From: Pedobacter segetis
GTDB taxonomy: Bacteria; Bacteroidota; Bacteroidia; Sphingobacteriales; Sphingobacteriaceae
Assembly: GCF_016623585.1 (NCBI RefSeq)
Contig: NZ_JAEHFY010000021.1
Location: forward strand, 18,938 to 82,937
DNA: 64,000 bases
Reading direction: 5' to 3'
Shown: in pieces, positions 28,062 through 37,929 of the stretch
Layout: every line of letters starts with the position of its first letter
Position numbering within the stretch: position 1 is the stretch's first letter
The notes under the pieces: generated by a model
Databases searched by the model: none
Told to the model about the DNA's origin: nothing
What the model saw: the letters and a program-made list of their open reading frames with translations, nothing else
Position numbers and translations under genes: made by a program

Positions 28062-30551
28062 TTATAAACTAGTCTCTGAGCTATTTACTGTTTTGCCCAC
28101 CGGAATTATCAATTGTTTAGAGACCAAGTTTTTTGCGCTTATCTTTATCTTTATCTCGCCCGGCTTATCGGTGCTTTGTACAAGTGCTAAACATTTACCG
28201 TTAAATGCTTTTCTTTGGCTTCCTTTACTTGAGCTTAGGTCCAAAACGTCTCCGTTTTCAACGCCTATCAATTTTCCGGGGCCGGTAACCTCAAAATTGA
28301 TGAGGTTATTGGCATAAGGCACCTCGTTACCTTTTTTATCAATAATAGATATTTCTATTTGGGCAACATCTGCTTGGTTTGCGAGCATTGGTTTTGCTAT
28401 CTTCTTAACAGAAAATGTATAGGCTTCTGAAGCCGTGTTTTGCACATCTGTGGCTACCACTTTACCATTCTTTTTTGCGATAACTTTTAGCTGGCCAGGG
28501 GCATAGGGTACTTTCCAAAGGATCCTATAATCCTCAGTCATAGGTTTTTCGCCCAAAGATTTTCCGTTTAAAAACAGTTCTGCAGTATCGGCATTGGTAT
28601 AGGCTATAACAGGTATCTCTACACCTTCTTTACCTGTAAGTGTCCAGTTTGGCAGTAAATGTACCATAGGTTTATCTGTCCAAAGGCTTTGATACAGGTA
28701 ATAGCTATCTGTTGGGAAATTGGCCAAATCTATTACGCCGTAATTCATTGTTCTGGCGGGCCAAGCAAAAGACTCTCCCAAATAATCAAAACCCGTCCAT
28801 CTAAAACCGCCTAAAAAGTAGGTCAAATCTTTAGTGGTTCGCCAGTAATCTCTGATACTCATCCGTATAAGGTCATTATCATAAGATGAATGATATATTG
28901 GGTTTATATTTGTGAAAACTTCGTTCTTTGTTAAATCATCTTGCCAAAAAACCTTGTCTTGTATAGAGCTGAATTTTTCTCCCTTTTCCCAAGGGGCAGG
29001 GTAATCCCTCATGCGGTATTTTGTTTGGGTCCTGTAAACGTTTCTGGTTTGCAAACCATGTGTCATTTCTGTACCGATAACGGGTTTATCCGGATTTTTT
29101 TTATGGAATTCTTCCAAGGCTCCTTTATACTCTCCATGGCCGTTAAACCCTGCTAAATCTACCCCTTTGGTAAAGTAACTACGCCCTTGAGATACCGGCC
29201 TACTGGTATCTATCGCTTTTACAAAGCTGATTAGTTTTTGTTGTGTTTCATCGGTATATCCCTTAATCTCGTTACCTATGCTCCAAATAATTACGCAGGG
29301 GTGGTTAAAGTCTCTTTTGATAAAATCGCCTAAATCTTTTCTCCACCAATCTTCAAAATAAAGCCCATAATCATATTCGGCCTTGGGTTTTTCCCAGCCA
29401 TCAAAGGCTTCGTCCATAACCAAGAATCCCATTTGATCGCACAGATCATAAAACTCTGGCGCAAAAGGGTTGTGGGTTGTTCTAATTGCATTGCAACCCA
29501 TTTGCTTTAACATTACCAGCCTGTTATAGAGTACATCGTAAGGAACTGCAACGCCTACCGCACCACCATCTTGATGGTTACCAACACCTTTTAGAATGGT
29601 TTTTACACCATTAAGCAAAAAGCCTTTATCTGCACTAAACGAAATTGAGCGTACGCCAAAATTAGATTCATAAACGTCCCATGTTTTGCTTCCCTCTTTT
29701 ACCTCTACTTTTAGTTTATATAAGTTTGGGGTTTCTGTTGACCATAAAAGAGGGTTTTTAAGATTTAAGTTAAAGTTTAACTTATTGGTTCCCTTTTTTA
29801 AGGTTAGGTTTTTTTCATTTCTTACCTGTACCTCTCCATTTTTTGCAATGATATTGTAGAAAACGCTAATCGTTTTATCGCTGGTTGTGCCGTTATCAAT
29901 ATCTAAATCTGTTTTTATTACCGCTTCTGTATTTTTTATCTCTGGTGTTGATATTAAAAGTCCGTTCTCTGGGACATAAATCTTTTCGGTAGCGATTACC
30001 CTTACGTGTCGGTAAATCCCCGAACCGGTGTACCACCTTCCGCTTGGTGCCTTTGAATGGTCAACCTTTACGGCGATGATATTAAGCCCCTTTTTTAAAT
30101 ACGGGGTTAAATCATAAGAAAAACCTATGTATCCGTTAGGCCGGGTGCCCAATTTTATACCGTTGATCCAAACTGTAGAGTTGCAATAAACGCCATCAAA
30201 CTGTATGCGCACATTTTTGTTTTGCCAGTTGGGCTGCCAATTAAAAGCTTTACGGTACCAACCGATACCTGTAGGTAAAAATGCACCTTCTACCCCTGCA
30301 GGATTATTTTTGTTATATGCTCCCTCGATACTCCAATCGTGAGGTACATTAAGTTTGCGCCAGCTATCATCTTTAAAACTAAATGCACTGGCTTTTACAT
30401 CATCTCCCAATTTGAATTTCCAGTTACCATCGAAATTATAGACGATTCGGCCCGACCCATCTGTTTGCGGGTTTGCTTTACAAAAAATAGTGCTTGCAAA
30501 AACAAAAAACAATATGATGTTTAATTGCAAAAACATACGAAACTTGTTCAT
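28062..30551 (-). CDS. GH2 beta-galactosidase-like enzyme
   Basis: The 829-residue exported protein has the classical GH2 order: sugar-binding jelly roll (about 38-190; WRKLNVPHDWSIEG, GIGWYRKAF, VWINGIKLGTRPNGY), Ig-like domain (about 195-300), and a TIM barrel with GCNAIRTTHNPFAPEFYDLCDQMG, IIWSIGNE (Glu428, acid/base) and VIGTEMTHG (Glu495, nucleophile). FRWTGFDYLGE closes the barrel, and C-terminal DUF4982-like and Ig-like domains follow (about 640-829). The HDWSIEG/GWYRK type is common among exo-beta-galactosidases of PULs. It sits directly downstream of the hybrid regulator and 61 bases before the T9SS hydrolase. Beta-galactosidase is the best guess; beta-glucuronidase is possible. Confidence 0.88.
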   Translation of the reverse strand: MNKFRMFLQLNIILFFVFASTIFCKANPQTDGSGRIVYNFDGNWKFKLGDDVKASAFSFKDDSWRKLNVPHDWSIEGAYNKNNPAGVEGAFLPTGIGWYRKAFNWQPNWQNKNVRIQFDGVYCNSTVWINGIKLGTRPNGYIGFSYDLTPYLKKGLNIIAVKVDHSKAPSGRWYTGSGIYRHVRVIATEKIYVPENGLLISTPEIKNTEAVIKTDLDIDNGTTSDKTISVFYNIIAKNGEVQVRNEKNLTLKKGTNKLNFNLNLKNPLLWSTETPNLYKLKVEVKEGSKTWDVYESNFGVRSISFSADKGFLLNGVKTILKGVGNHQDGGAVGVAVPYDVLYNRLVMLKQMGCNAIRTTHNPFAPEFYDLCDQMGFLVMDEAFDGWEKPKAEYDYGLYFEDWWRKDLGDFIKRDFNHPCVIIWSIGNEIKGYTDETQQKLISFVKAIDTSRPVSQGRSYFTKGVDLAGFNGHGEYKGALEEFHKKNPDKPVIGTEMTHGLQTRNVYRTQTKYRMRDYPAPWEKGEKFSSIQDKVFWQDDLTKNEVFTNINPIYHSSYDNDLIRMSIRDYWRTTKDLTYFLGGFRWTGFDYLGESFAWPARTMNYGVIDLANFPTDSYYLYQSLWTDKPMVHLLPNWTLTGKEGVEIPVIAYTNADTAELFLNGKSLGEKPMTEDYRILWKVPYAPGQLKVIAKKNGKVVATDVQNTASEAYTFSVKKIAKPMLANQADVAQIEISIIDKKGNEVPYANNLINFEVTGPGKLIGVENGDVLDLSSSKGSQRKAFNGKCLALVQSTDKPGEIKIKISAKNLVSKQLIIPVGKTVNSSETSL

Positions 30552-30846
30552 TTATCTGGTTTAATTTTAAGGTTTATTGCGCAAAATAAACTAAAATAAA
30601 CAGCTAAATTGGGGGGTATTCTAAGACTTATTAAGGGGAAAATAAGAATTTTGATCAACTTTCTAATATTAAGACAAAGCTGTATTTATTGTTTAATACT
30701 ACAAACTTTATGAGGCTTTCTCTTTATCATCCCATCAGCCATTTGGCATCCCGTTTTCATGGTTATAAGCTAAATGGCAAGCTATTTTAATAAGGTACCG
30801 ATTAGCCAGCTGATAAAGAGGATGAATTCTGCTTTAAGGCAATTCT
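30552..30846 (-). other. Intergenic region with nested inverted repeats between the regulator and GH2
   Basis: No gene is visible. An outer arm pair (CTCTTTATCA at 30720-30729 and TGATAAAGAG at 30811-30820) encloses an inner pair (GCCATTT at 30738-30744 and AAATGGC at 30772-30778). The structure lies just after the regulator stop and about 170 bases before the GH2 start, so it could be a folded 3' end, an operator or a leader. No T tract follows on the minus strand. Confidence 0.4.
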
Positions 30847-33800
30847 TTAGTTTTGGTTTATAAATTCGCTAGGTGTGCAGCCAAATTGTTCTTTAAACTT
30901 TTCACGGAAATGCTTTTGATCATTTATACCCACCATAAACGCCACTTCAGAAATATTATATTCTTCTTTCTTTATAAGTTCTGCTGCCCTTTGCAGTCTT
31001 ATATCCCTAATTAATTGTACTGCTGACCTTCCCGTTAGCTCCTTTATTCTCTTATAACAACTAGATTGGCTCATTCCCATTTCTTGCACCAGTTTCTGCA
31101 CAGAAAATTCTTCATTCAATAGGTTGTTAAGTACTAATTTGTAAATTTTATCAAGAAATTTCTGCTCGGAGTTGGGCAGTTTTAACGTAGAAATTTCATT
31201 TTTTGCTAAACTGGCATAGGTTGCCCTATAATTCTCCCTAGCCAACAAAATATTGGCAATTTTTCCCTTTAAAACATTGATATTAAATGGTTTGGTAATA
31301 TAATCTTGCGCACCAATTTCAATCCCTTCTAGTTCATAAAGATTTGCGGTTCTGGCGGTTAACAAAATTACTGGAATAAAAGACAGGTTGATGTCTTTTT
31401 TTAGTTTGCCCAGCATTTCCAAGCCATCCATCTCTGGCATCATAACATCACTAATGATGATATCTGGAAGATAAAAACCTGCTTTTTCATAGCCTTCTCT
31501 ACCGTTAGAAGCAAGTATAACTTTGTATTCTTTTTTTAAATGCCCATTTAAGTATCCTTGTACCTCTGCGTTATCTTCTACCAAAAGGATACGTTTTTTT
31601 AATTCATTACCTTCAACCTCTTCTTTTGTTTCATCAGGTTCTTGGATATATTCATCGATGTAAAAAGTTCTATCATCGCTCTTTTTAAAATCCTTCAAAA
31701 TAACCTCTTCACTAAAATGTTTGTTACCAAAAGGTATTTTTATGATGAACCTAGAGCCTACGTTTTCTAAGCTTTCTACTTCTATTTCTCCATGGTGTAG
31801 CTCTACCAATCCTTTTACCAATGCCAAACCAATACCAGTACCGTGGATAGATAGTGTACTTAACGATTTTACTTGGTAATACCGGTCAAATATTCTCTGT
31901 AGATCTTTTGGAGACATCCCAATCCCTGTATCTTTTATCACTATTTCTAGGTAGTTTCCGCTCAGTTTAAATCCGTTTTGTGTTTCTGAGAAAACCCCTG
32001 GCAGCCAATCACTACCGATAGCATTAAGGGAAACCGAAATTTCTCCTTTGTTTTTAGTGTATTTAATAGCATTTGAGATCAGGTTGGTTAATATAATCTC
32101 GAAGTTATTGCGATCAAATGTTAGGTTTATTCTTTCTGGGATGCTATGAAAACGATAATCTATATTTTTTTCTTCGGCCAATCCTTGAAAAAAGCGATAA
32201 ATCTCTTTAGTAAATGCCGTGATATTTCCTTCAGCCACGCTCAACTGCATATTCCCAGTTTCCATTTTTCTAAAATCTAGCAACTGATTGGTTAGGTTTA
32301 ATAAACGGTTAACGTTTTTACGGATGAGGCTGAGCTTATCAAGGTGTTTTCTGTTATCGCTTTCTGCTTGGATAATATCATCCAGAGGGCCATGTATAAG
32401 CGTTAAGGGTGTACGTATTTCATGAGAGATACTGGTAAAGAATTTCATCTTCTCATCGTTCAAGTTTCTCTCTTTTTCTGCAATGATCAATTCGTTCTTA
32501 AGTTGCGATTGCCGCTTTACAAACTCGGCGTAATAATAAAGCGCTATCAAAATTATTACCATGTAAATGGTATATGCCCACCAGCTAGCCCACCATGGCG
32601 GTAATATTTTAATCTCCAAAGTGCGCACATCGCTCCATAAACCATCATTATTAGATACTTTTGCCATGAACTGGTAATTGCCAGAAGGTAGGTTAGCAAA
32701 GGTTATCTTACGCTGGTCTGCGGTTAAATACACCCAATTGTTGCTGTAGCCCTCAAGTTTATAGGCATATTTGTTTTTATAGGGATTGCTATAATGCAAA
32801 GCCAGTAGCTCAATGGTAAATTCGTTCTCATTGGCCTTAAATTCTAGTTTATTTATATGATTTAGTCTTTGGTTTAGTATTATCCTGCCATGGATATTAT
32901 CACCAATATTAATGGTTTTGTTCAGGATTTTAAGCTCATCAAAGATCAGTTTTGGTTTGTGCGGATTGGGAACAATTAAGGCGGGGTTAAAATAATTTAG
33001 GCCGTTTATCCCACCAAAGTATAAAATCCCCCGTTTGTTTTTAAAAGCAGCACCTATTTTAAAAGAGTTAGACTGCAAGCCATCTTTTACATCGTACACA
33101 AAAAACGTTTGCTTTTGCGGGTTAAATTTTGTTAAACCTTTACCGCCTAACCATAGATTGCCAGCGTTATCCTCCAAAATAGATTCTATATCGTTATCTG
33201 GTAATCCATCTTTTTCGGTATATCGCTTAAAACCTTCTTTTTTACCGTTTATAATGAGCTTATTTAAACCTGCACCAAGTGCCCCAACCCATAAATCCCC
33301 TTTTGATGATCTTAAGATAGGCCAAACATAATTTGATCCTAAAGAGGTGCTATCTTTTGGGTCGAACTCATATTTTGTTACCGAAATTTTAGAGAGGTCT
33401 TTAAAACTTACCTTTAATAAACCTTTATCCCTGCTGCCAAGCCAAGCAACGCCTTTAAGTTTAGGATCTAGGTATAAAAAATTAAGATTGTTGGTTGGCA
33501 GGTAACTCTTTATGTTTAATTCTGATAAAACATTTTTGGTTGCGGCATCAATGATCACTACACCTTTGTTAAAGGTAGCTGCCCATATTCTCCCAAAATT
33601 ATCTTCTGCGGCGCCCATAATTTCGCTGGTCGGAAATTCGCCGCTAGTATCGGCCTTAAAAATCTTTAAAAGCTGATCGTTTTTGTAAACCCATAAACCA
33701 TCATAACGCTTAGAGACCCATAATTGACCATTTCTGTCTTCAAAAATAGCAGCTATATGTCCGTCTGTTTTTAAAAAAGAGGTGCCTGTTTTTTTATTAT

Positions 33801-34878
33801 ACTCGGTTAGTCCGCTTCGGGTCCCTATCCAATAATTATTTTGATTTTCATAAATCGCGGTAATGTAATTATCTGGGATGGTACTGTTTTCTTTGTTGAT
33901 GAGGGCGAAGGGTTTGGCCCGCAAATCAATATAATGAACGCCGCCACCAGATGTGGCAATCCATAAAATATCGAAAGAATCTATAAATAGTTGATTAATG
34001 CGATTTGTGCTCAACAAGTTTTTTGCGTTGTAAACTTGTTTTAACTGATAATTGCCGCCCGAATCTGGTTGCAGCCATAAAACACCCTCATCAAACAAGC
34101 CTACCCATATATCGTTTTTATAATCCTTAATCAAACTACTTACCCTGCTTAACTTTCCGTGGTATAGCTGTTTTATTTTAGATCGGTTGTTTATCGAAAA
34201 AACGCCGTTACTTGCGCCCACCAAAAGTTGATCCCCAAGTTTTTTAATAGAAAAGGGTTGTAAAATACCTTCTTTTTCTACTGGTTTAATTTCCCCGGTA
34301 TTTTGGTTAAATCGCCATAAACCATCGGCACTTGTGCAAATCCATATTTGCGACATAAATGAGCTTATGGATACAATATCGCTTTTAAAAGGCAATAAAA
34401 CTCCCGAGTTTTCTACACTATCATTTTTAAGCTGAAGTTTTAACAGCTCATTTGTATTGGTAGTTACCCAAATGTTTTCTTGCTCATCTTCAATAATTTG
34501 CGTACCAAAACGGTATTTTTTCTCGCTTAACGGGATTTTTTTAAACCTGCCAGATACTGGATCATAATAGGCTATCACATTGGTTTCGGAAGCAATCCAA
34601 ATCCTGTTTTTTGAATCGCAAAGCAAAGATTTTATCCGGTTATTTGGCAAGCTATTTTCATCGTTCAGATCATTTTTAAAAACCTTGAAATCGTAACCAT
34701 CAAATCTGTTTAACCCGTTATTGGTACCCAACCATATAAAGCCAGATTTATCTTGCAACATTACGCTAACATCACTATGGCTTAGCCCTTGGTTTACAGA
34801 TAACTGATTGATAAGGTGCTGAGCATGGCTAATCAAAAAAGTTAAACAGAAAAACAATATGGAGAAGACTCGCTTCAT
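30847..34878 (-). CDS. Hybrid two-component system regulator (HTCS) of the PUL
   Basis: The 1343-residue protein has a signal/first membrane segment (1-19) and two-component-regulator beta-propeller repeats (about 25-640; many FIWLGTNNGL / LWVGALGAGL units). A Y_Y_Y domain follows (about 685-760), then a membrane helix (about 768-785), HisKA with FTSISHEIRTPLT (phospho-acceptor His819) and HATPase with NLISNAIKYT, DTGIGM and GTGIGLAL. The C-terminal part has a receiver domain (LLVEDN; IISDVMMPEMDG with the phospho-Asp; LTAR; KPF) and an AraC DNA-binding domain (about 1240-1343). Such proteins bind an oligosaccharide in the periplasm and turn on their PUL directly. It is the only regulator in the window and sits near its middle, so it probably controls most operons here. 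All catalytic motifs look intact. Confidence 0.96.
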   Translation of the reverse strand: MKRVFSILFFCLTFLISHAQHLINQLSVNQGLSHSDVSVMLQDKSGFIWLGTNNGLNRFDGYDFKVFKNDLNDENSLPNNRIKSLLCDSKNRIWIASETNVIAYYDPVSGRFKKIPLSEKKYRFGTQIIEDEQENIWVTTNTNELLKLQLKNDSVENSGVLLPFKSDIVSISSFMSQIWICTSADGLWRFNQNTGEIKPVEKEGILQPFSIKKLGDQLLVGASNGVFSINNRSKIKQLYHGKLSRVSSLIKDYKNDIWVGLFDEGVLWLQPDSGGNYQLKQVYNAKNLLSTNRINQLFIDSFDILWIATSGGGVHYIDLRAKPFALINKENSTIPDNYITAIYENQNNYWIGTRSGLTEYNKKTGTSFLKTDGHIAAIFEDRNGQLWVSKRYDGLWVYKNDQLLKIFKADTSGEFPTSEIMGAAEDNFGRIWAATFNKGVVIIDAATKNVLSELNIKSYLPTNNLNFLYLDPKLKGVAWLGSRDKGLLKVSFKDLSKISVTKYEFDPKDSTSLGSNYVWPILRSSKGDLWVGALGAGLNKLIINGKKEGFKRYTEKDGLPDNDIESILEDNAGNLWLGGKGLTKFNPQKQTFFVYDVKDGLQSNSFKIGAAFKNKRGILYFGGINGLNYFNPALIVPNPHKPKLIFDELKILNKTINIGDNIHGRIILNQRLNHINKLEFKANENEFTIELLALHYSNPYKNKYAYKLEGYSNNWVYLTADQRKITFANLPSGNYQFMAKVSNNDGLWSDVRTLEIKILPPWWASWWAYTIYMVIILIALYYYAEFVKRQSQLKNELIIAEKERNLNDEKMKFFTSISHEIRTPLTLIHGPLDDIIQAESDNRKHLDKLSLIRKNVNRLLNLTNQLLDFRKMETGNMQLSVAEGNITAFTKEIYRFFQGLAEEKNIDYRFHSIPERINLTFDRNNFEIILTNLISNAIKYTKNKGEISVSLNAIGSDWLPGVFSETQNGFKLSGNYLEIVIKDTGIGMSPKDLQRIFDRYYQVKSLSTLSIHGTGIGLALVKGLVELHHGEIEVESLENVGSRFIIKIPFGNKHFSEEVILKDFKKSDDRTFYIDEYIQEPDETKEEVEGNELKKRILLVEDNAEVQGYLNGHLKKEYKVILASNGREGYEKAGFYLPDIIISDVMMPEMDGLEMLGKLKKDINLSFIPVILLTARTANLYELEGIEIGAQDYITKPFNINVLKGKIANILLARENYRATYASLAKNEISTLKLPNSEQKFLDKIYKLVLNNLLNEEFSVQKLVQEMGMSQSSCYKRIKELTGRSAVQLIRDIRLQRAAELIKKEEYNISEVAFMVGINDQKHFREKFKEQFGCTPSEFINQN

Positions 34879-34960
34879 TTATATACTTGGTTTATTGGTT
34901 AAGTTGTTTAAAAATAGCAATATATCTTTTAAGTTTTAAGGGAATAGCACAAAGTTGCAT

Positions 34961-34995
34961 AAAAACAATAACCCCAACACATTTGTATCGGGGTT
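34961..34995 (-). terminator. Intrinsic terminator after the unusual GH2
   Basis: On the minus strand AACCCC (34990-34995) and GGGGTT (34970-34975) pair around a 14-base loop, followed by a T-rich tail (A-rich at 34961-34968 on plus). It lies just past the stop of the gene at 35019 and before the regulator gene, suggesting the regulator has its own transcript. Confidence 0.55.
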
Positions 34996-35018
34996 GCAAT
35001 ATATTTTAAAAAAATCAA

Positions 35019-37910
35019 CTATTCAATTTCTACGTTATAACCGTTAATGGCATTCCCTTTATCTCCATAAAAGTTGAGATAAACGGTCCCTTTTAAATCT
35101 TGGTTTATTTGATTTAGTTGCCCAGCTGGGCCTATTTCTTCTGGGGTCTTCCATTTTTCACCTATTGGAGTAAGGTAGTTAAAGAAATAGACACCGCTAT
35201 TTTTTGGATAATGGATGGCCGCATTTTCGGGCTGTTTGCCTTCGTTTGGTTTAAGCAGCCCTAAATAAAGATCATCTTCCGTTGCCATCCCTATGGTATG
35301 GTTGTTAAACAAATTTAACCTTGCCCAAAACCACTTGCCAAAATAGCCTTCAAACTCTGGGAAATTATAAACGTTGCCGGGGATATTTTCTTTTTTGTTA
35401 ACCTCCCACACATTCATACTGGTTCCCTGCAGCCTATTTTTGTAAACCCGGTATGGCCCTTCGCCTAACCAACGCTTACTTTTTACTGCTATTTCGGGCA
35501 AATCAAACCCTACTCCCGCATAATAATATTTTCCTTTTGGCAGGGTAAAATCATAATCTAACTTTAAAATACCATTTGGCATAACCGTCCAGATTAGATT
35601 GTTAAAACCATTTATATTTTGATAGCTGATGACCATATTGCCACCTTGCTTTTTAAGCGTTGGTTGATGCCACGTTGCAGGTTTAACATCATAAATCCCA
35701 CTATCTGCCTCGGCAACAATTTGCGGGATACCAGAAATGGGGAATAGCGTACTATCTACTTGTATAGCTACCGGCCCAAGCTTGTTTTCACTAAACTTAA
35801 ACTTCACGTTGCCCGATTTGAAAAGCCATTTATCGGTTGAATCTTGTTTTACGATTTGCCCTTCAGAATTGGGCAAAAAACGAGCTAGATAATCACGTTT
35901 ATCTTCAGGCAATAAACGCCAAGTCCACAATTGTTGGCCATAAGGATCAATAGCTGTAATCTCTAAGGCATCCATCTGTTTTAAATCTGCAAAGGTTGGT
36001 ATTTGCAGAACGCCATTTTTACCGGGAGCTACATCAGGCCCAATCAAGTTTCCTTTTTTTAAAGTACGATAACCGTCAGAAGCCTCCATCGGCGCAGCAA
36101 AACGGATATATTTCCACTCGAAGGTGCATTGTTTAAGGTTGGTAAATGTGTATTTATTGATCAAATCGATTTTACCATTGAATGTAGAACCCAGTTTTTC
36201 TGTGGTAATTTGCACAGGAGACCATATTTCTTTTACCGCATTATAACTGCCTTTTTTTTCTTGATTAGGGCCAACTATGCCATCAGGGGCTTTATTCCCT
36301 TGGTTATCTATTCTACCGCCTTCATCGGTACGGATGATGCCCTCATCGTACAATGCCCAAATGATCAATCCGCCTCCAATTTTTGAATCTTCAATGGCTT
36401 TCCAATAATCAGCTAAACCTGCGCCTCCGCCCCCATCGTAAAGCGCATGCAATGTTTCATTGGGCATTACAATTTCATCTGATGCCAAACGGGAAGTTAG
36501 CTCCGCATAGGTAGGATAATATTGGGTGTTGATGAGTGGAAACCTACCCGGGTTTTTACCTGGCCAAGGTTCTGTTTTGGCTGCATTTTTATAAGGGCGG
36601 CGTTGCTGTATGTCCCATTTTAAAAACGCATCCTCTAACTCTGCATTGTGGGCCCTATGGTTACCATTGCCCCACATCACTACTGATGGATGATTTACAT
36701 CGCGAATTACCAATTCTTTAACCAATACATTGCCAATATCTGTTTTTAAAGGGCTTGACCAACCCGGCAATTCATCTAAAACCATTAACCCAATAGAATC
36801 GCAAAGATCCAGAAAATGTACATCGGGTGGATAACAGGGCGTTCTAACGGTATTAAAATTCAAATCTTTCATCATCCTTACGTCTGATAAATTATCTGAA
36901 GGATTTAAGCTTCTGCCAGTTTTTGGCCTAAAGCTGTGCATACTTGCGCCTTTTAACAATATACGCTTACCATTAAGGTAAAAGCCATCGTGGTCTCGCA
37001 CCTCAAAAGTGCGGAAACCAAAACGCTGCATAATGGTATGGATGGTTTTGCCTCCCTGCATAAGGGAAAGCTTTAAATTATATAGGCTTGGGAACTCTGG
37101 CGACCAAGCTTTTACATTACTGATTTTGCTTTGCAGAGCAGCACTTTCTAAAGAGCTTCCCATTTTTATAGAAAATGGTTTTCCTATTGCTTTGCCATCA
37201 ATTGTATAAACTTGGGCGGTAAGGGATTGCCCACTTTGTGCCTGATTTAGGAAAGCATCAATTTTTAGGCTTCCATCCATCTTTGCATTTAAAGCAATAC
37301 GTTCTATATGTGAAACTGGCAAAATATCGATATAAACCGGACGGAATATTCCGCCAAAAAGCCAAAAGTCTGCAGAACGTTCTGAACGTTCTATTGATGT
37401 GTTTTTAGACGGCTTGCTAACTTCCACTTCAATTAAATTTTCTCCTTCTTTCACTAAATCTGAAATATTGTATGAAAACTGGGTAACGCCGCCTTGATGC
37501 ACCTCGCCGGCAGGTTTGCCGTTGATGGTTACCTTTGTATCGGTCATGGAGCCATCAAAAACCAATCTAACGTATTTGTTTTTAGTATCTGGTAAGCTAA
37601 AAGTGTGTTTATAAAATCCAATTTCTGGGTTGGTTTTATAATCCTGATCATCGGTTTGGTAGGTATAATATCCAAAACCCTGTAACTCCCAGTTTGAAGG
37701 TACGGGAATACTTGTCCAGTAACCACTGTTGCGCCCCGCTGTTATTTTAAAATCCCAATTTACGGCATCACTTGGGCCTTTGCCCGATAAATATTGACGT
37801 TGTTGTGCATCACTGCTTAAAGTTGTAAAAACAATGAGCATAAATATGCCGAGCTTTATAACAAGCAATTCGGTTTTAATCGACAATGGTTTTATTTTTG
37901 CCTTGATCAT
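35019..37910 (-). CDS. GH2-like protein with His at the expected acid/base position
   Basis: The 963-residue exported protein (signal region about 1-35) has the GH2 order: jelly roll (WTSIPVPSNWELQGFGYYTYQ, EIGFYKHTFSLP, VTINGKPAGEVHQGG), Ig-like domain, barrel (LLKGASMHSFRPKTGR; NFNTVRTPCYPPDVHFLDLCDSIGL), and a long C-terminal beta region. Where active GH2 enzymes have W-x-x-GNE, this one reads MWGNGNHRAHN: His418 (codon 36657-36659, CAT) stands in place of the acid/base Glu. A nucleophile candidate is Glu485 in MPNETLHALYDGGGG, 67 residues later, a normal spacing. It may be a non-hydrolytic binding protein, an enzyme with another proton donor, or one acting on a substrate with a good leaving group. 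It is the last gene before the regulator, after a clan-A hydrolase 19 bases upstream. Confidence 0.82.
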   Translation of the reverse strand: MIKAKIKPLSIKTELLVIKLGIFMLIVFTTLSSDAQQRQYLSGKGPSDAVNWDFKITAGRNSGYWTSIPVPSNWELQGFGYYTYQTDDQDYKTNPEIGFYKHTFSLPDTKNKYVRLVFDGSMTDTKVTINGKPAGEVHQGGVTQFSYNISDLVKEGENLIEVEVSKPSKNTSIERSERSADFWLFGGIFRPVYIDILPVSHIERIALNAKMDGSLKIDAFLNQAQSGQSLTAQVYTIDGKAIGKPFSIKMGSSLESAALQSKISNVKAWSPEFPSLYNLKLSLMQGGKTIHTIMQRFGFRTFEVRDHDGFYLNGKRILLKGASMHSFRPKTGRSLNPSDNLSDVRMMKDLNFNTVRTPCYPPDVHFLDLCDSIGLMVLDELPGWSSPLKTDIGNVLVKELVIRDVNHPSVVMWGNGNHRAHNAELEDAFLKWDIQQRRPYKNAAKTEPWPGKNPGRFPLINTQYYPTYAELTSRLASDEIVMPNETLHALYDGGGGAGLADYWKAIEDSKIGGGLIIWALYDEGIIRTDEGGRIDNQGNKAPDGIVGPNQEKKGSYNAVKEIWSPVQITTEKLGSTFNGKIDLINKYTFTNLKQCTFEWKYIRFAAPMEASDGYRTLKKGNLIGPDVAPGKNGVLQIPTFADLKQMDALEITAIDPYGQQLWTWRLLPEDKRDYLARFLPNSEGQIVKQDSTDKWLFKSGNVKFKFSENKLGPVAIQVDSTLFPISGIPQIVAEADSGIYDVKPATWHQPTLKKQGGNMVISYQNINGFNNLIWTVMPNGILKLDYDFTLPKGKYYYAGVGFDLPEIAVKSKRWLGEGPYRVYKNRLQGTSMNVWEVNKKENIPGNVYNFPEFEGYFGKWFWARLNLFNNHTIGMATEDDLYLGLLKPNEGKQPENAAIHYPKNSGVYFFNYLTPIGEKWKTPEEIGPAGQLNQINQDLKGTVYLNFYGDKGNAINGYNVEIE

Positions 37911-37929
37911 TTAATGTTTTGTTTAAGCG

